Shown: positions 1 to 11,597 of the stretch, in pieces
How the letters are laid out: each line of letters opens with the position of its first letter
Position numbering within the stretch: the first letter of the stretch is position 1
Assembly (NCBI GenBank): GCA_964034945.1
Contig: OZ035961.1
Coordinates: forward strand, 66,066,031 to 66,130,030
Direction of reading: 5' to 3'
Length of the DNA stretch: 64,000 nt
DNA from: Chrysopilus asiliformis
Taxonomy: Eukaryota; Arthropoda; Insecta; Diptera; Rhagionidae
The notes under the pieces: model-generated
Database searches by the model: none
The model's input: the letters and a program-made list of their open reading frames with translations, nothing else
Told to the model about the DNA's origin: nothing
Position numbers and translations under genes: made by a program

Positions 1-3000
1 CCAGGGATTTATGTGAAACACGACTGTTTGTTTGGCAAATTTTTAAAAATCAAACAACGTAAAAACGCAACACACTTGGAATGCCATATCACTAATATTA
101 CGCTGGCTGCGACTAAATTATAAAACGACAGCTCTGGTTGCATTGCGTTTCCTAAGGACCGAGGGCACCATTGTCTTGTACGTACAGCAGGATTAAATTT
201 AATGAAGAGACTTGAGCGGAATAATTTTAAGTCACTGAAGTAGGCTCTGTTGGCTGGCAACAGTCGAGCGCGGACTTCTTCGTCATAGTTGTTATCGTCT
301 CTGATCTTTACACCGCGATAGGTAAACGATCTTGCATCTTAGAAGTGGTATTCGCTTATCTTATTTTGACCAGTTTTGCGGTGGTATATTTTGTTGCTGT
401 CTATGGTGTGTACATAGCTGTTTTGAGTTTTCGGTTCGCGGCCACTCCAATTTTTTTTGTCTTCATTTCTGCACAGCCCCAGATTTCGCGCCGCCCGCTA
501 TTTTTGGATGAAGGGCTCTTCGATGGCTCAAGGTCTTTTAAGTAATAAGGCCGGTCGTTGTGAAAGAATCGCTACAATGAAGTTGTGCCTGTGCATGGGC
601 GTGACGTCATTGCGCGCAGCTGTTTCCCGTAACTACCTGTTTGCTGTGCTTTCTTTGGTGATTAAATACATTAAAATGTTTTTTTTTTATTATTTTGCGT
701 CTGTGTGTATAACCATAAACAAATTATAAGAAACTTGAAAAATAATCGCACAAAGTAGCAGATATGCATGCGGTCGGCATAAGAATTCAACGAGAATAAA
801 ACTTAGTTCTAACAAAGGGCGAACGTAAGCAGCGACATGTATAGGCGATCACCACGGCTGCTCGTGTGTACTGCCGACTAACCGACAGCCTCACGTCACG
901 ACGAGGGATTATTTTGAACTTCGTTTTGAACTAATTTTTAGTTGTTAGAAAAAAATGATCTCTATAATACAAATTTTTTGGTATAACTTATATAAGTGGA
1001 AATACTAAAAAGAAAACTTCTTAAAAATGGCTACAATAAAGAAAGTTAGCGTAAATGTGTAATTTCCGTGTGCACGAATAGATTCTCTGATTCGGAAAAA
1101 TTTTCACTTAGTTTTCACCGTTTTCCGAAAAATTCGAATATTAAAGCTGAGTGACAAAATTTTGTGGGGTCAACGGTGTGCTCCAATCATTTCTTAGAGG
1201 AATACTTTGTTCGATACTTTAAATCAGAACTTCTTTTCAACAAACAAAAGAGAATACCCTTTCCGTACATATTGTATTTCAATAATGCAAAATTTCTTGA
1301 TGGATTATTGTGTTAAGGAGGGTACGGAAAAATTCGGTTCGCGAATCAAAATTATAATAATTCTTCTGCATTTGAATCGTTCGCGAACCGAATTTTATGA
1401 AATAAAATTCGCAAATGACTCTTTTCACAGATAATCTTATTTTTCCGATTCGCTCACGAATGAATTGAAACCGGGCTTTAGTTGTTTAATTCTTTCGGGA
1501 GCGAATCGAAACCTCTTGAAAATTTACTTTTTGATTCGCGTGTAAAAAAGAATGGAAAATAATCATTTTTTTCGATTATTTTTCTGTTTTCTTTTCATAG
1601 AGCTAAAATTTGAGCATTCGTTTATCCGTTTGTAACGTTAAAAACGGCCTTTTACTTTCTCTTAAATGAAACAAAAACACTAATAAACTATTAGTACCAA
1701 AAACACAAGGAAGACTACGATTGCCAGGTAATCGTGAATACCCCATATGGCGTGACTCAAAACTTTGAAATAGATTCAATTTCTAACACTATAACATTCC
1801 AAATAAAATTTTCTAATGCTGCTCCCCTTTGATTTTAATGTTTGAAGCACTTATGTAAAATTGCGTTTTGAACGATGTTGTCTTTATAATTTTTTCGATA
1901 CGTTTTCGGTGGAAAGGTGGATATGAGTGGTTTAATTTTATCCGTTAATGGCTGTGCCAAATTTCAAGTCTTTAGTCTAATTCCTTCTTAAGTTATCCCG
2001 TCCGCGGATAGACAGATGGACAGGTAAAAATTCTAAACACACTGGTGAAATTTATTGTTTTGTCCGACGATTATGAATGTTCATTGGTAAGAGCCATTGG
2101 TTTTTAAAAAAAAAAAATATTTTTGCGATTTTCTCACAAAAATCTTGAGCTCGATTTTGTTGTGCTGAAGTAATCACAAACTTTATTTGTATTGATTACA
2201 TGCATCCCTGTTAACTAGATTTTCAACTAAAGTAGTGAAAATCACGATTAAAAATTTCATGAGAGTGGAGAAAAAAATTAATTGAATGGAATAAAAAATA
2301 AAATAAGACAATAAAATTTTCTACATTTTTGCCCTTCACCGTAAATCGATATCTTTCTCAAAATATCTTAAACTAGTTGCAGCGATATGCTCCGCACCCA
2401 AAACAATGGTGCGGAGCATATAGCAAATCACAGTAGATTTACTGCTTGCTGACTTCGTTTTACCGTCTCTACATTTCATTCAATAATTTCCCACTCGCGC
2501 CAAGTCATCGGAAAGCACTCAAGTAAATACGGCAACAATAGTATGGGGGATGCGTCAGCATGCGCTGGTTTGATCGAAATCTTTTATTGAGAGATTGGAG
2601 TTCATTTTACTGCTAAATATTGGGTGAAGCTTTTTTCTGCAAATCAGTAATAGGTAAAATAAAGTTTTTTCGTTGACTATTCTGTTCAATTGAGAAATTC
2701 ATTTTAAATTTTTCATTTTTATTTTGATGTTAATTTATTTGATTACTTTTTGGACATGCTCCGAACCTTCTGCATTTTAGACCGCACGCCACTTATTTAT
2801 GTTTACGGTACACCGTTTTCCAGAAAATCGCAAAAAACTGTTTTGTTTGTATCACGGAATGAGTGGTCCAATTTTACCCGTTCAAGAACTTAGCCTTGCT
2901 ACTTACTAGAAACGTAACTGTACAAAATTTCAAGTCTCTAGCTCGATATTTTCTAAAGTTATTGTGTTCACGGGCGGACATGCGGAAATCAAAATCTTTT

Positions 3001-3011
3001 ATCATCCTTTA
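1..3011. other. Non-coding stretch, probable PGAP3 intron/flank
   Basis: No coding exon could be supported here. Open frames at 9-260, 345-545, 457-729 and 1207-1434 have no recognisable domain. A perfect inverted repeat (core ATTCGGTTCGCGA) lies at about 1329-1345 and 1380-1396. From about 1860 to 2090 and from 2811 the sequence belongs to a dispersed repeat family seen across the window (shared phrases such as TTTCAAGTCTCTAG, GTTCACGG and CACTGGTG). Since PGAP3 must continue to the left on the minus strand, this may be one of its introns. Confidence 0.5.
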
Positions 3012-3763
3012 AGCGCGGTCCACACGCTCCGTCTTAGTTTGCGCAGTTTTCCTTCTTAAAAAACTGCGCAAATTTTGCGTCCAGACGGTTCCGTCTTTTA
3101 TATATTTTACACAGTTTTGTTTGAAATTTTATAGCGTCAGCATATCGTATTTTCTTTTATGATGAATATTGAATAGATTAAGCTAGCAAGACGTATTATT
3201 TTTCAGCTTAGCTGTTTGTATGATTTGTAAAAAAAAATGTCGACGAACTAAATGGTGCAAACAGTTGTTATTAAAAAAAAAAGCATTTATTCTCATGTGA
3301 ACTTGCTTCAAGAACTGCTCCATGAAGAGAATGATTCTAAATATAACAACTTCTTAGTGAATTTATTTTCTTGACAACCGTTTCGCGATTAGCACTTTTA
3401 TCAATTTCCTTGAGTTTATTTATTAGAACTCCGTCACTATATTCCTTGCTTTTAACTCTCCACAAGCAAGGAAACTATATAAAGTCCTCTAAAAACTGTT
3501 TTGAACAATGCCGCAAATCAATCATTTTCATGTAAAATGATTGACGATTGCAGAAAACTGTGTAAAAAGATTGAGTTTTCGTCCACACACTACGATTCGC
3601 CTGCGCGTGCCACAGTTATTTTCAGACACGACCTGAACTCGCACAGGCCAAACTTTTGATCCGCGCGAACTAACTGTGTATCGTCCAGACGCTACGACAT
3701 GCCTGCGCAGACTCGGTTTGCGCATGTAAAATGGAGCAAAAAAACTGTGCGTTTGGACGCCGC
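3012..3763. mobile_element. MITE with TTA target duplication
   Basis: The element interrupts a dispersed repeat: the phrase that reads TCATCC..ACTGGTGTAG without a break at about 41671 is split here. TTA sits on both sides (3009-3011 and 3764-3766). The ends form imperfect terminal inverted repeats (AGCGCGGTCCACACGC on the left, the reverse of GCGTTTGGACGCCGC on the right), and CTGCGCA-type motifs recur inside. A 3-base TTA/TAA duplication is typical of PIF/Harbinger MITEs. No protein is encoded. Confidence 0.6.
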
Positions 3764-4329
3764 TTAGCACCCTGGTGTAGTTAAATTTTGGTGCCCGATG
3801 ATTGGTTCAATGCGTTACAAACGGTATACTACATCGAATATACTTCTATATGATAGTAGGAAAATCGGAGTCGAATTGAGAAGCTTTTCCTTTTTGGAAG
3901 TCGATTAATAAATAAATTTAAAAAAAAATTCAATTGGAATGTTATCATAAAATTGAATCAATTTCATTATGATTAACTTTTACCGTAAAGCAATATTTGT
4001 GATCGTTGTCGAGATATTTCATATCTAATCATGTTCTCATATTTTTATCTAAATAGACCTTTTTTTTGAAAGTTCGTGATATGCTTACGTACGTAGGGGC
4101 GTATATTAGTATAAGAAAATCATGTGCTGTTTTGAAGAACAAATCTTAATGTATGTTTTTCGCATTCATTCGAAAAAAAAAAGGTTTTGAATAATGAACT
4201 AACTCAGTAAGGGACTAAGTGCAAACCCCACGTTAAAAGCAATACTATTTTCGAGCGGTAATTACGTACTCTTTAAAAATGACAAAATATATTAAATTTT
4301 GTATGTCTCCTTATTGATATTATACTTAC
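3764..4329. other. Non-coding, likely PGAP3 intron 4
   Basis: The first about 80 bases continue the dispersed repeat cut by the 3012-3763 MITE. The rest is AT-rich with no domain on either strand. It follows a good minus-strand splice donor at 4329/4328, so it is read as the start of a PGAP3 intron. I searched for the next PGAP3 exon (the conserved FHTRD region) and did not find it in 1-4329. Confidence 0.45.
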
Positions 4330-4941
4330 AAAAGAAAAAGCCTGCCAAAGGTAGAACAAGGGGCTGTCTGCCCGAACTTCCTTCCGAAATTTTTTTAATT
4401 GATGTAAATGTGCTACAAAATTCATTGATGAAAATAGTACTGAAGCTGGCTCCTGTAGACCAAAAAGCCTAATGAATGGCCACTAAAATCGATAACACAT
4501 TGCCTTTTGTAAATTATAATGATCATATGTATTTCATAATTTTACTTTTCCATAGAATTGGGGCACTTGCCAGCCCCGTTCAATAAAGGCGTTAACAGTC
4601 CGCCACATACAAGAATATTGACATTCCTCGCCACAGCTCCAACGAAATACTTTGTCGAATATTCCCTGTTCATTCTGTAATTCCGAATCCGGAGAAAATC
4701 CCATAGAATCTAAAATCAAATTACGCTAATTGAATTAACATTTTAGGACAATCCAATACCTGCGGTGCAATTTTCTACATCACAATGCCTGAAAATATTA
4801 CCATGTATTGAGATCTGTACATTTTATTTAAAGAAATTACCTTCGACAATTAATGAAAAACTGATTGCGATCACCATTTGAGGCTTCACTCGAAGTTACA
4901 GCTATTATAATCAGAAACAATATATTTCTGTTATAGGACAT
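4330..4941 (-). CDS. PGAP3: PGAP3/Per1-like GPI-anchor remodelling protein, first four exons (partial)
   Basis: Post-GPI-attachment protein 3 (Per1 family) takes part in fatty-acid remodelling of GPI anchors in the ER/Golgi membrane. Exons on the minus strand: 4841-4941, 4760-4788, 4546-4709 and 4330-4482, joined by GT..AG introns of 52, 50 and 63 bases; the frame stays open for 149 codons. Residues 1-20 form a hydrophobic signal peptide, followed by GDRNQFF and a Cys-rich luminal region with CRRHC, ENC and CQYSCMWRTV, then VPQFYGKWPF and LQEPAS, all hallmarks of the family. An upstream in-frame ATG at 5019 would precede the signal peptide, so the ATG at 4941 is preferred. The membrane-spanning C-terminal half is missing from the window and should lie to the left. 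Family identity is recognised from memory of conserved motifs, not from a search. Confidence 0.88.
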
Positions 4942-5403
4942 CTTAATATTGTGATTAAGTATTTCGTTCCCTCCGTTAATTTTGTGACTTAAATGGTTTG
5001 TATGCTCAATCAATAACAATTTTTTATTTTAAGATTAAAATTTGCTTCAGTTTAGTGCCAGTCGTCCAATATTATTTTTATTTAAACGAAGTCTTTTTTT
5101 TGGTTCAAAATCAATATTATTTGGCCATGTGAACAGTTTAATCATTAATATTTCAATTCCATAAATACTTTGTATAATAACTACTTTGTTAATATTGCAC
5201 CTTTTTATTATTATTATTATATATTACTGTATTTAAAAACGATGTTACGTCCTATCTAGGCTACTAATGAGCGAATGAATGCGGTAATCTAATAAAGTTA
5301 ACTCTGAAATGGACTAGAAAAAACTGAAGCTGTTTTGACGCCGATACAAAGTTAGCAGCCGATTACACAGTTTAACACAATTTCTTTTTCTTGTCTAAGT
5401 TTT
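4942..5403. other. 5' flank of PGAP3
   Basis: AT-rich sequence upstream of the PGAP3 start, with no other gene seen. It should hold the 5' UTR and promoter of PGAP3, but no core promoter element is clear enough to call. Confidence 0.35.
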
Positions 5404-5810
5404 TATACGCTATATGGTGAAAGGGTATAATATGTTTACTCTACCGTTTGCAACGCATCGAATTAATCGCCGAACAAAAAAAGTGTGCTTCGAATGATGA
5501 ATCTACTTGATTTTTGTCTGTCTGTCCCTGGACACGGCAAGTTAAGAACGAATTAATTTCAAGATTTGCAATTTGGTACAGCCGTTTTTTTCGTGAAATG
5601 GGAAGTGGAGTTTGTTAATCGGACCATTCCATCCCCTTCCCTTTACTAACGGAACCATTTTTTGCGATTTTCTCGGAAAAAGTTTTAAAGACAACATAGT
5701 TCATAATACAATCTTACATAAGTGCTCCATATATGAAAATTCTATCCGAGTAGCTTTAAAAAATCTCCATCGGAACGTTATAATAAAATTGTCTTGAAAA
5801 TTTAAAGGTT
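5404..5810 (+). repeat. Partial copy of the CCGTATGGTG-type dispersed repeat
   Basis: Begins TATACGCTATATGGTGAAAGGGTATAATATG, followed by ACCGTTTGCAACGCATCGAA and a GTCTGTCTGTCC tract. This is the same order of phrases as in the better-preserved copies at 23161-23724 and 56188-56730. No protein is encoded. Confidence 0.55.
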
Positions 5811-6453
5811 AGGATATATTTCACGATTGCCTGGCAATTGTAATTTTAATTATGTTTTTTTTGCGCATTCTAGCTTTAACATTATTCGTAAATTTATCTT
5901 TTTAATGGTTAAGTTAAACGGTTTTTGGTTAATTTTATGATCCTGGTAGTCAATTCGCGTTTTATGAAAACCAAAATGACAAAGTTTTTCCGTGAAAAGT
6001 GTAAAATTCCGATTCTGATTCAGTGAAAAAGTGCAAAAAATTGTAGGCGATAAAAAGTTTTATCTTTGGAAAAACACGCCAAATGTCAAAAGAAAAAGAG
6101 AGGAAAAAAATACTCTTGTAAAAAAATCAAACCAGTTAAAGTCTAGAAAACTTGAATTTTTTTAAGGGGAGAATGTTTACTATATATATATATATTTATA
6201 TATATTGCATTTTTTCACCAATAGTAAGACGAATTGAAGCTATGATGGAAGATAATTTTTTAGAATTGTGTTGCACTGTGTTGTTTAACATCAAATAGTT
6301 TGCGTGCTCGCCACCGTAATGTATGCGTTTGAAAACATATCTGTAAAGATAGCTATTTGTGGAAATCAAAAAAAAAAAATACCCACAAGTGTGGTAGCTT
6401 ATCTTTATATAAATATAATTTTGAATTTCGCGGCACACTTTATTATCCACTTA
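5811..6453. other. AT-rich intergenic sequence with TA microsatellite
   Basis: No gene seen. A (TA)n run lies at about 6180-6206. The minus-strand open frame at 6196-6450 has no domain and is low complexity. Confidence 0.4.
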
Positions 6454-6505
6454 GGGTCGGTATTATGAAGCTAACTATTGGTTAAATGCTTCATAATACC
6501 GGCCC
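6454..6505. mobile_element. 52-base hairpin MITE, TTA flanked
   Basis: GGGTCGGTATTATGAAGC (6454-6471) is mirrored by GCTTCATAATACCGGCCC (6488-6505) with one mismatch in 18, separated by 16 bases. TTA occurs directly on both sides (6451-6453, 6506-6508). It is essentially two terminal inverted repeats back to back, a minimal PIF/Harbinger-type MITE. Confidence 0.6.
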
Positions 6506-6940
6506 TTAACAATATTTGGTAAACAATATTTTCTTTCGCTTTTCGTTGGTTTGCGGATCTTGGGCTACATCCCATTATGTCCTCCTGCCTACAGGTAACC
6601 TTTTTTGTATGGTAGATTAATGAAATTCACATGATTGGTTCCTTAGAACTCAAATAACATTAAAATGAAAAATGCGATTTTTTTTAAATAAAAATTAAGT
6701 ATTTGCTAACTACATTTTTTTTAAAATGGAAAAAACTGCATTTAGCAAAAGATTAAACTAGTGGATGACACACATAAAACGATTGCACCTTAATGATTTC
6801 ACTGGACTTTTTCCGATCACAATTAATAAGTTTTACACGAATAATAAATTAAACGAAAAAACATAAAAACTATTACGGTCTAACCTTGAATGCATTTCGA
6901 ATCTGTTCGATTCATCATCAGCATCGCGATTGATCGTCAG

Positions 6941-7501
6941 TCATTCCATCCTTCGGCAAGTAAATAGATAGGAATCTATGTTACCGTTGTCTTTGTTTAG
7001 TGCATTACGGTCATTTTTAATATAAAAGCTTTCGTAGCCATCCAACAATTTTTCGTCATTAACTTGTTTTACAAGTTCAACATTGTTTATATTGACATCA
7101 TGTCCATTCGTCAGTACATGTTCAGCAATTGCTGATTTTGTCGCTTGATTATTTTTAATATATGTCAAATGTTCTTTAAAACGTTTTGCAATAGTCCTTT
7201 TTGTTTGTCCGTAATATTTTCGTTCGCAATTGTCACACTTTATCGAATAAATTCCCGATTTTTCGAGTGTTTTAATTTTGTCTTTTGGATTACCTAGCAC
7301 ATTAGATAATTTGTTGTTGCTTTTATATACAATTTGTAAGTCATGTTCGTTAAATTTTTGTTTTAATTTGTAAGTTATTTCGGGCACAAAAGACATTGAA
7401 ACTCGCTTCTTTTGGTTTTTGTCATTATTTAAGGTGAAGAATGTCGAACAATTTTCACGAAAAACTTTCTTTGAGTGTTTTTTGATTAGTGAATCTACTA
7501 G
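6941..7501 (-). pseudogene. Inverted copy of the Penelope-like GIY-YIG region
   Basis: Reads leftwards and is the mirror duplicate of the C-terminal part of the protein encoded at 7868-8427. It keeps the GIYSIKC..KYYGQTKR endonuclease signature and the same stop, but has no reverse transcriptase part and no plausible promoter or true start. It is a fragment produced by the insertion event, not an independent gene. Confidence 0.8.
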
Positions 7502-8427
7502 ATGTTGATGTTGATGATGTGTTCGCGGTTATAAGAGAAGACGAAATCGAAAAAACAATTGACATTTTAAATAATCAATTCAATTCAATAAAATTCACAT
7601 TCGAGAAAGAATCTAATAATGAGTTACCGTTCTTAGACTTGTTATTAAGAAAGAGTAAAGGAAAAATTGAATTTGGAATATACCACAAACCTACAAGTAC
7701 CACAAGAACAATTACAAATGATTCTCACTGTCATGTGCAACATAAAAAAGCCGCATATCATTCTTTTGTCCATAGACTGTGTAAACTGCCATTGTCGATA
7801 AATGATTACCGAAAGGAATACGAACACATTAAGAATGTTGCAAAAATCAACGGGTATGACGATAATCTAGTAGATTCACTAATCAAAAAACACTCAAAGA
7901 AAGTTTTTCGTGAAAATTGTTCGACATTCTTCACCTTAAATAATGACAAAAACCAAAAGAAGCGAGTTTCAATGTCTTTTGTGCCCGAAATAACTTACAA
8001 ATTAAAACAAAAATTTAACGAACATGACTTACAAATTGTATATAAAAGCAACAACAAATTATCTAATGTGCTAGGTAATCCAAAAGACAAAATTAAAACA
8101 CTCGAAAAATCGGGAATTTATTCGATAAAGTGTGACAATTGCGAACGAAAATATTACGGACAAACAAAAAGGACTATTGCAAAACGTTTTAAAGAACATT
8201 TGACATATATTAAAAATAATCAAGCGACAAAATCAGCAATTGCTGAACATGTACTGACGAATGGACATGATGTCAATATAAACAATGTTGAACTTGTAAA
8301 ACAAGTTAATGACGAAAAATTGTTGGATGGCTACGAAAGCTTTTATATTAAAAATGACCGTAATGCACTAAACAAAGACAACGGTAACATAGATTCCTAT
8401 CTATTTACTTGCCGAAGGATGGAATGA
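7502..8427 (+). pseudogene. Penelope-like element protein, C-terminal part (RT end plus GIY-YIG endonuclease)
   Basis: Penelope-like elements copy themselves with a reverse transcriptase fused to a GIY-YIG nuclease that cuts the target. The open frame begins at the catalytic region (VDDVFAVI, the remnant of the YxDD box), continues through the thumb region (ELPFLDLLL, then the Tyr-His-Lys-Pro-Thr-Ser box) and ends with the nuclease: GIYSIKC, Cys-x2-Cys, KYYGQTKR (YYG in place of YIG) and RFKEH. Most of the RT domain is absent at the 5' side, so the copy cannot be active alone. The ATG at 7489 lies in the junction with the inverted arm and is not the natural start. The frame has no internal stop. 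Confidence 0.85.
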
Positions 8428-8649
8428 CTGACGATCAATCGCGATGCTGATGATGAATCGAACAGATTCGAAATGCATTCAAGGTTAGACCGTAATAGTT
8501 TTTATGTTTTTTCGTTTAATTTATTATTCGTGTAAAACTTATTAATTGTGATCGGAAAAAGTCCAGTGAAATCATTAAGGTGCAATCGTTTTATGTGTAT
8601 TGTTCGGATTTCACGCGTGTTCATAAAATATTTTATATTAGTGGATGAC

Positions 8650-9144
8650 GTCTTAATTAAACTGTGGTAACTGTTTGCGCCTATATTGGTTTACGCCACT
8701 TTTTTTAATGTACGACATATAGTACACTGGAAGGCAGGACGATATAAAAGGCTCAACTACCCACAATTGCCAATGCTAAGCAATCTATTAATTTTTTTAC
8801 CCAAAGTGATTATATGTTGTTCTACTAATAATAATATATACAGTGAAAACTCTAAGTGGGCATTCACGGAAAAAAAATTGTGTCTGGTAATAGGAGGTGT
8901 CCACAAAGGGAGCTTCACTGTACAAATATTGATGTTTTAACGAACAATTTAATTTGAAAATATCAATTAATGGTAGATATCAACTAATGGCGGCGTTTAT
9001 GATGTTTCAGGTCTTCAGAACAGGACACGAATCCCGCAACTGTGAAAACCTTCAAAGTGTCCACAATCAAGTTTAATGGCTGTCAATCATAACAAAATAT
9101 GCCCCCGAAAGAAGATTAAAATTCCGCTAAAATACTATTTAATA
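8650..9144. other. Intergenic, no gene seen
   Basis: AT-rich sequence. The open frame 8686-8940 has no recognisable domain. Confidence 0.4.
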
Positions 9145-9427
9145 AAAAAACATAACAAAAGCTATATTTGCCAATCTGGCAATTATTGAAAACCCGTATG
9201 GTGATATGGCACTGTTCGAAGGTTAAGTGAACAGCGAACAGTTGTATCAAAATTCCACTTTGAAGTCAAACTTTTCAATAAGATTTTTTTAAAATTTACT
9301 CCAATCGGATTTTGATGTATTGGAGTTGATGTATTGGGTACCCTGTTCGAATTTTGATACGAATATCACCATACGGATTTTCAATAATTGCCAGATTGGC
9401 AGTTATAGCTTTTGTTATGTTTTTTAA
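9145..9427. mobile_element. Fold-back derivative of the CCGTATGGTG repeat family
   Basis: The left arm (about 9150-9212, ACATAACAAAAGCTATA..TTGCCAATCTGGCAATTATTGAAAAC..CCGTATGGTGATAT) is mirrored by the right arm (about 9363-9425). The same about 60-base unit forms one end of the longer copies at 23161-23724 and 56188-56730, so this is a short inverted-repeat derivative. It includes the palindrome ATTGCCA..TGGCAAT. Confidence 0.6.
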
Positions 9428-9919
9428 AATGATCAATATGCGGCACACTATATTTATATTTGGAATTCGAATATTAATTTTTTTGCCCTTAAAAAACCTC
9501 TAAGGAAATTTTTCACCCTAAAAATGCCCCATTCCATATACTTTATGAATTGGGCATTTTTAGGGCAACAAATTTTCATTTAATATAGGGTCAACCTATA
9601 TTAAACCTATATAAAAATTTTCTCGATTTTAGAGTTGATAGAAATCGAACTGCTCGATCGATTGAGAGAATAAGGGCCGATGTTTAACAGCTGATTGTGA
9701 CGGTTCAGCTTAAGTTACAGCGACGTTTTCACAGTATGAAATTTAAGGAAAGCGTAAGAGCCCGATTTTGGGGGTTTAAGCGAAGTATTTTGAGAACTAA
9801 ATTTTTGGAACAATCGATAAAGAAAGTGAAATGAATGGATTCCAATTGGGAAGTGGATAGTGATGAGTATATACAAGAAATTTGGACAACTACTACAATA
9901 CAGACGACGAAAACCATTA
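9428..9919. other. Intergenic, with a small hairpin
   Basis: Non-coding. A hairpin pairs CCCTAAAAATGCCCC (about 9517-9531) with GGGCATTTTTAGGG (about 9551-9564). Overlapping open frames on both strands (9715-10044, 9835-10086) run into the adjacent MITE and are not supported as genes. Confidence 0.45.
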
Positions 9920-10495
9920 AGGTAGAAATACACGACGAGAAACTTTGGTCTCTTATACCAAAAATTTCGCCTCTGCATACAAAGAGACCTGTGTATAGTA
10001 TACAAAGAGACTTCAGAGACCGGAGATTTGTCTCCGAGTATCAAGTCTCTAGGGTCTCTGGGAGACTTAAGTTTCTTGCCGTGTAGCTACTAATGAGAGA
10101 GTCTCTTTAATGCGTATCCGGTCTTCAAAACGTTTTGATATCTATCTCTTGGTCTCCGGAGACGACTTTTGACATTTCAGGAAATTGTTTTGTGGGAACG
10201 AGAATTTGTTTCGTTGTTTTGAGATTAAAGGTCAGTTTTTATAAAGAAAAAAAGTGTTTTTACTTATTTTATATTTTAGATTAGTGATATTGTTTTTATG
10301 CTTGGAGACGAGATACCTGCGTCGTGTATGCACTCCAGAGACTTTGCTTTTAGAGACTTTTTAGTAAACGTCTCCGGAGATCTATTTTTTGATCTCCAGA
10401 CTTAAATGTCTGTGATCGTGTATACACTTTGGAGATTTTTGCCTTTTGTACCCTGGAGACCAGAGACCAAAGTCTCTCGTCGTGTATTTCTACCT
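9920..10495. mobile_element. MITE saturated with GAGAC/GTCTC motifs
   Basis: Terminal inverted repeats of about 35 bases (AGGTAGAAATACACGACGAG at the left, mirrored at the right end) are flanked by TTA on both sides (9917-9919, 10496-10498), which fits a PIF/Harbinger-type MITE of 576 bases. By eye it holds about ten GAGAC and eight GTCTC pentamers spread across its length, where roughly one would be expected by chance, including the 12-base palindrome GTCTCCGGAGAC. No protein is encoded. Confidence 0.75.
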
Positions 10496-10498
10496 TTA

Positions 10499-11597
10499 GA
10501 GCTCGCCCAAATTATTTTCAGAAATACGATATAAAGTTTCATGTTAGATTCCGATGAATAAAGAAGTCGTTTTGAGTACTATAGACAAAATATTTTATTT
10601 GAACATTTCGCGCTAAATTTTACGGCAGATTCGGGGTTCTTTTACTTAAAAATTCCATTTTAATGTTTAAAAGAAAAGCTTCAACAAAAACGCAGCGAAT
10701 TTATTTTGAAGGTTTTGCCTAATCTTGGACTTGAAGGTTTGCCATAGTTTTTACATTTTAAGTCACGGCGAGCGTCTAACTTCGGTAAGTATGCCACGGC
10801 GATGGCTTTTGGTATTCCCTTAAGTTGACAATTTTTTCAATGTAACGCCAGTATAAAAACCATCCAATAGACCAATGTCACGGACTAGGATAATTATTTA
10901 ATTAGATGTAGTAAAATAGCTGGCTCACTTTTAAGGACTCTGTTCCGAGTACTGTGGCGCACGTTTCGGCCTGTTTCAGTGTGTGTCTGACAGCCGTGCC
11001 TTGTGACCGATGTAAAGGGAAAATCGCGAGTGTTAAGGAATCTAAAACTGTGAGTAGGCGCTGTGAAGAATAGACGTGTGTCGTCTGCGCCCGGTCTGCG
11101 CCTGCGTGTGTCGCCGTGTGAGCGTGTGTCGCTGCACAACACATCCGGTTCCGTTGCCTTAGAGGACGAGCTGCTTGTTTCGCAATCATACAGTATGTTA
11201 GTGTTAGGGGGAGATAATTTATACACTCATTAGGCGATGCGAGACGCTACGTGTTATCGCAAACGTGAAATGGTTTATTTTCAGGATTACTGCGGCACCG
11301 TACGTGGAGTATCTTTTGCTCTGGCCATGTAACCACACATGCCATTTAAATGTGTGCGTGTGTAGGGCTCAGAATTTTTTAATCAAACCGGTTTGTCTTT
11401 TATGTGTGCGTGCTTTTGCTCTGTTGTGCTGCCATTTTTCGAGGAGTATTTCCCCGCTAATTCCCGAGAGCGTCTTTTCCTCAAAACCGGTTTTTTGCAC
11501 CCATTTAACGTACCGTCTCGCATGGCCTATTAAGTCGCGTAGACTTACATCCCATTCTTTTATTTACAGGAGTCAGTGGAACCGACGCACGACTACC
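10499..11597 (+). promoter_or_regulatory. Likely COQ10 promoter and 5' UTR region
   Basis: From about 10890 to 11580 the sequence becomes richer in G, C and CpG than its surroundings, as expected near an insect gene start. A possible non-coding first exon ends at the donor GTGAGT (11050), and a polypyrimidine-AG acceptor at 11569 would join it 28 bases before the COQ10 ATG. These two sites are inferred from the sequence only. Open frames here (10894-11226 minus, 10902-11189 minus, 11265-11657 plus) look like chance products of the base composition. 10499-10890 holds nothing recognised. Confidence 0.35.

Larger units (their letters stand above)
6770..8638. mobile_element. 5'-truncated Penelope-like element with inverted 3' copy and 11-base TSD
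   Basis: The insert is bounded by the direct repeat TAGTGGATGAC at 6759-6769 and 8639-8649. Its right part (7502 to about 8601) is the 3' end of a Penelope-like retroelement reading rightwards: end of the reverse transcriptase, a GIY-YIG endonuclease and an untranslated tail. The left part (about 6770-7501) is an almost identical copy of the last 730 bases in the opposite direction, so 6771-7501 and 7868-8601 form a very large inverted repeat around a 366-base spacer. Inverted partial copies are characteristic of Penelope-like insertions. The arms look close to identical, which suggests a recent event. Confidence 0.82.

Noticed and set aside
4837..5019. PGAP3 start at the upstream ATG (5019)
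   Set aside because: It would place 26 polar residues before the signal peptide; the ATG at 4941 starts directly at it.
10894..11226. Minus-strand open frames of 95-110 codons
   Set aside because: Overlapping frames in a CpG-rich stretch with low-complexity Arg/Thr/His-rich translations and no homology to any family I know.
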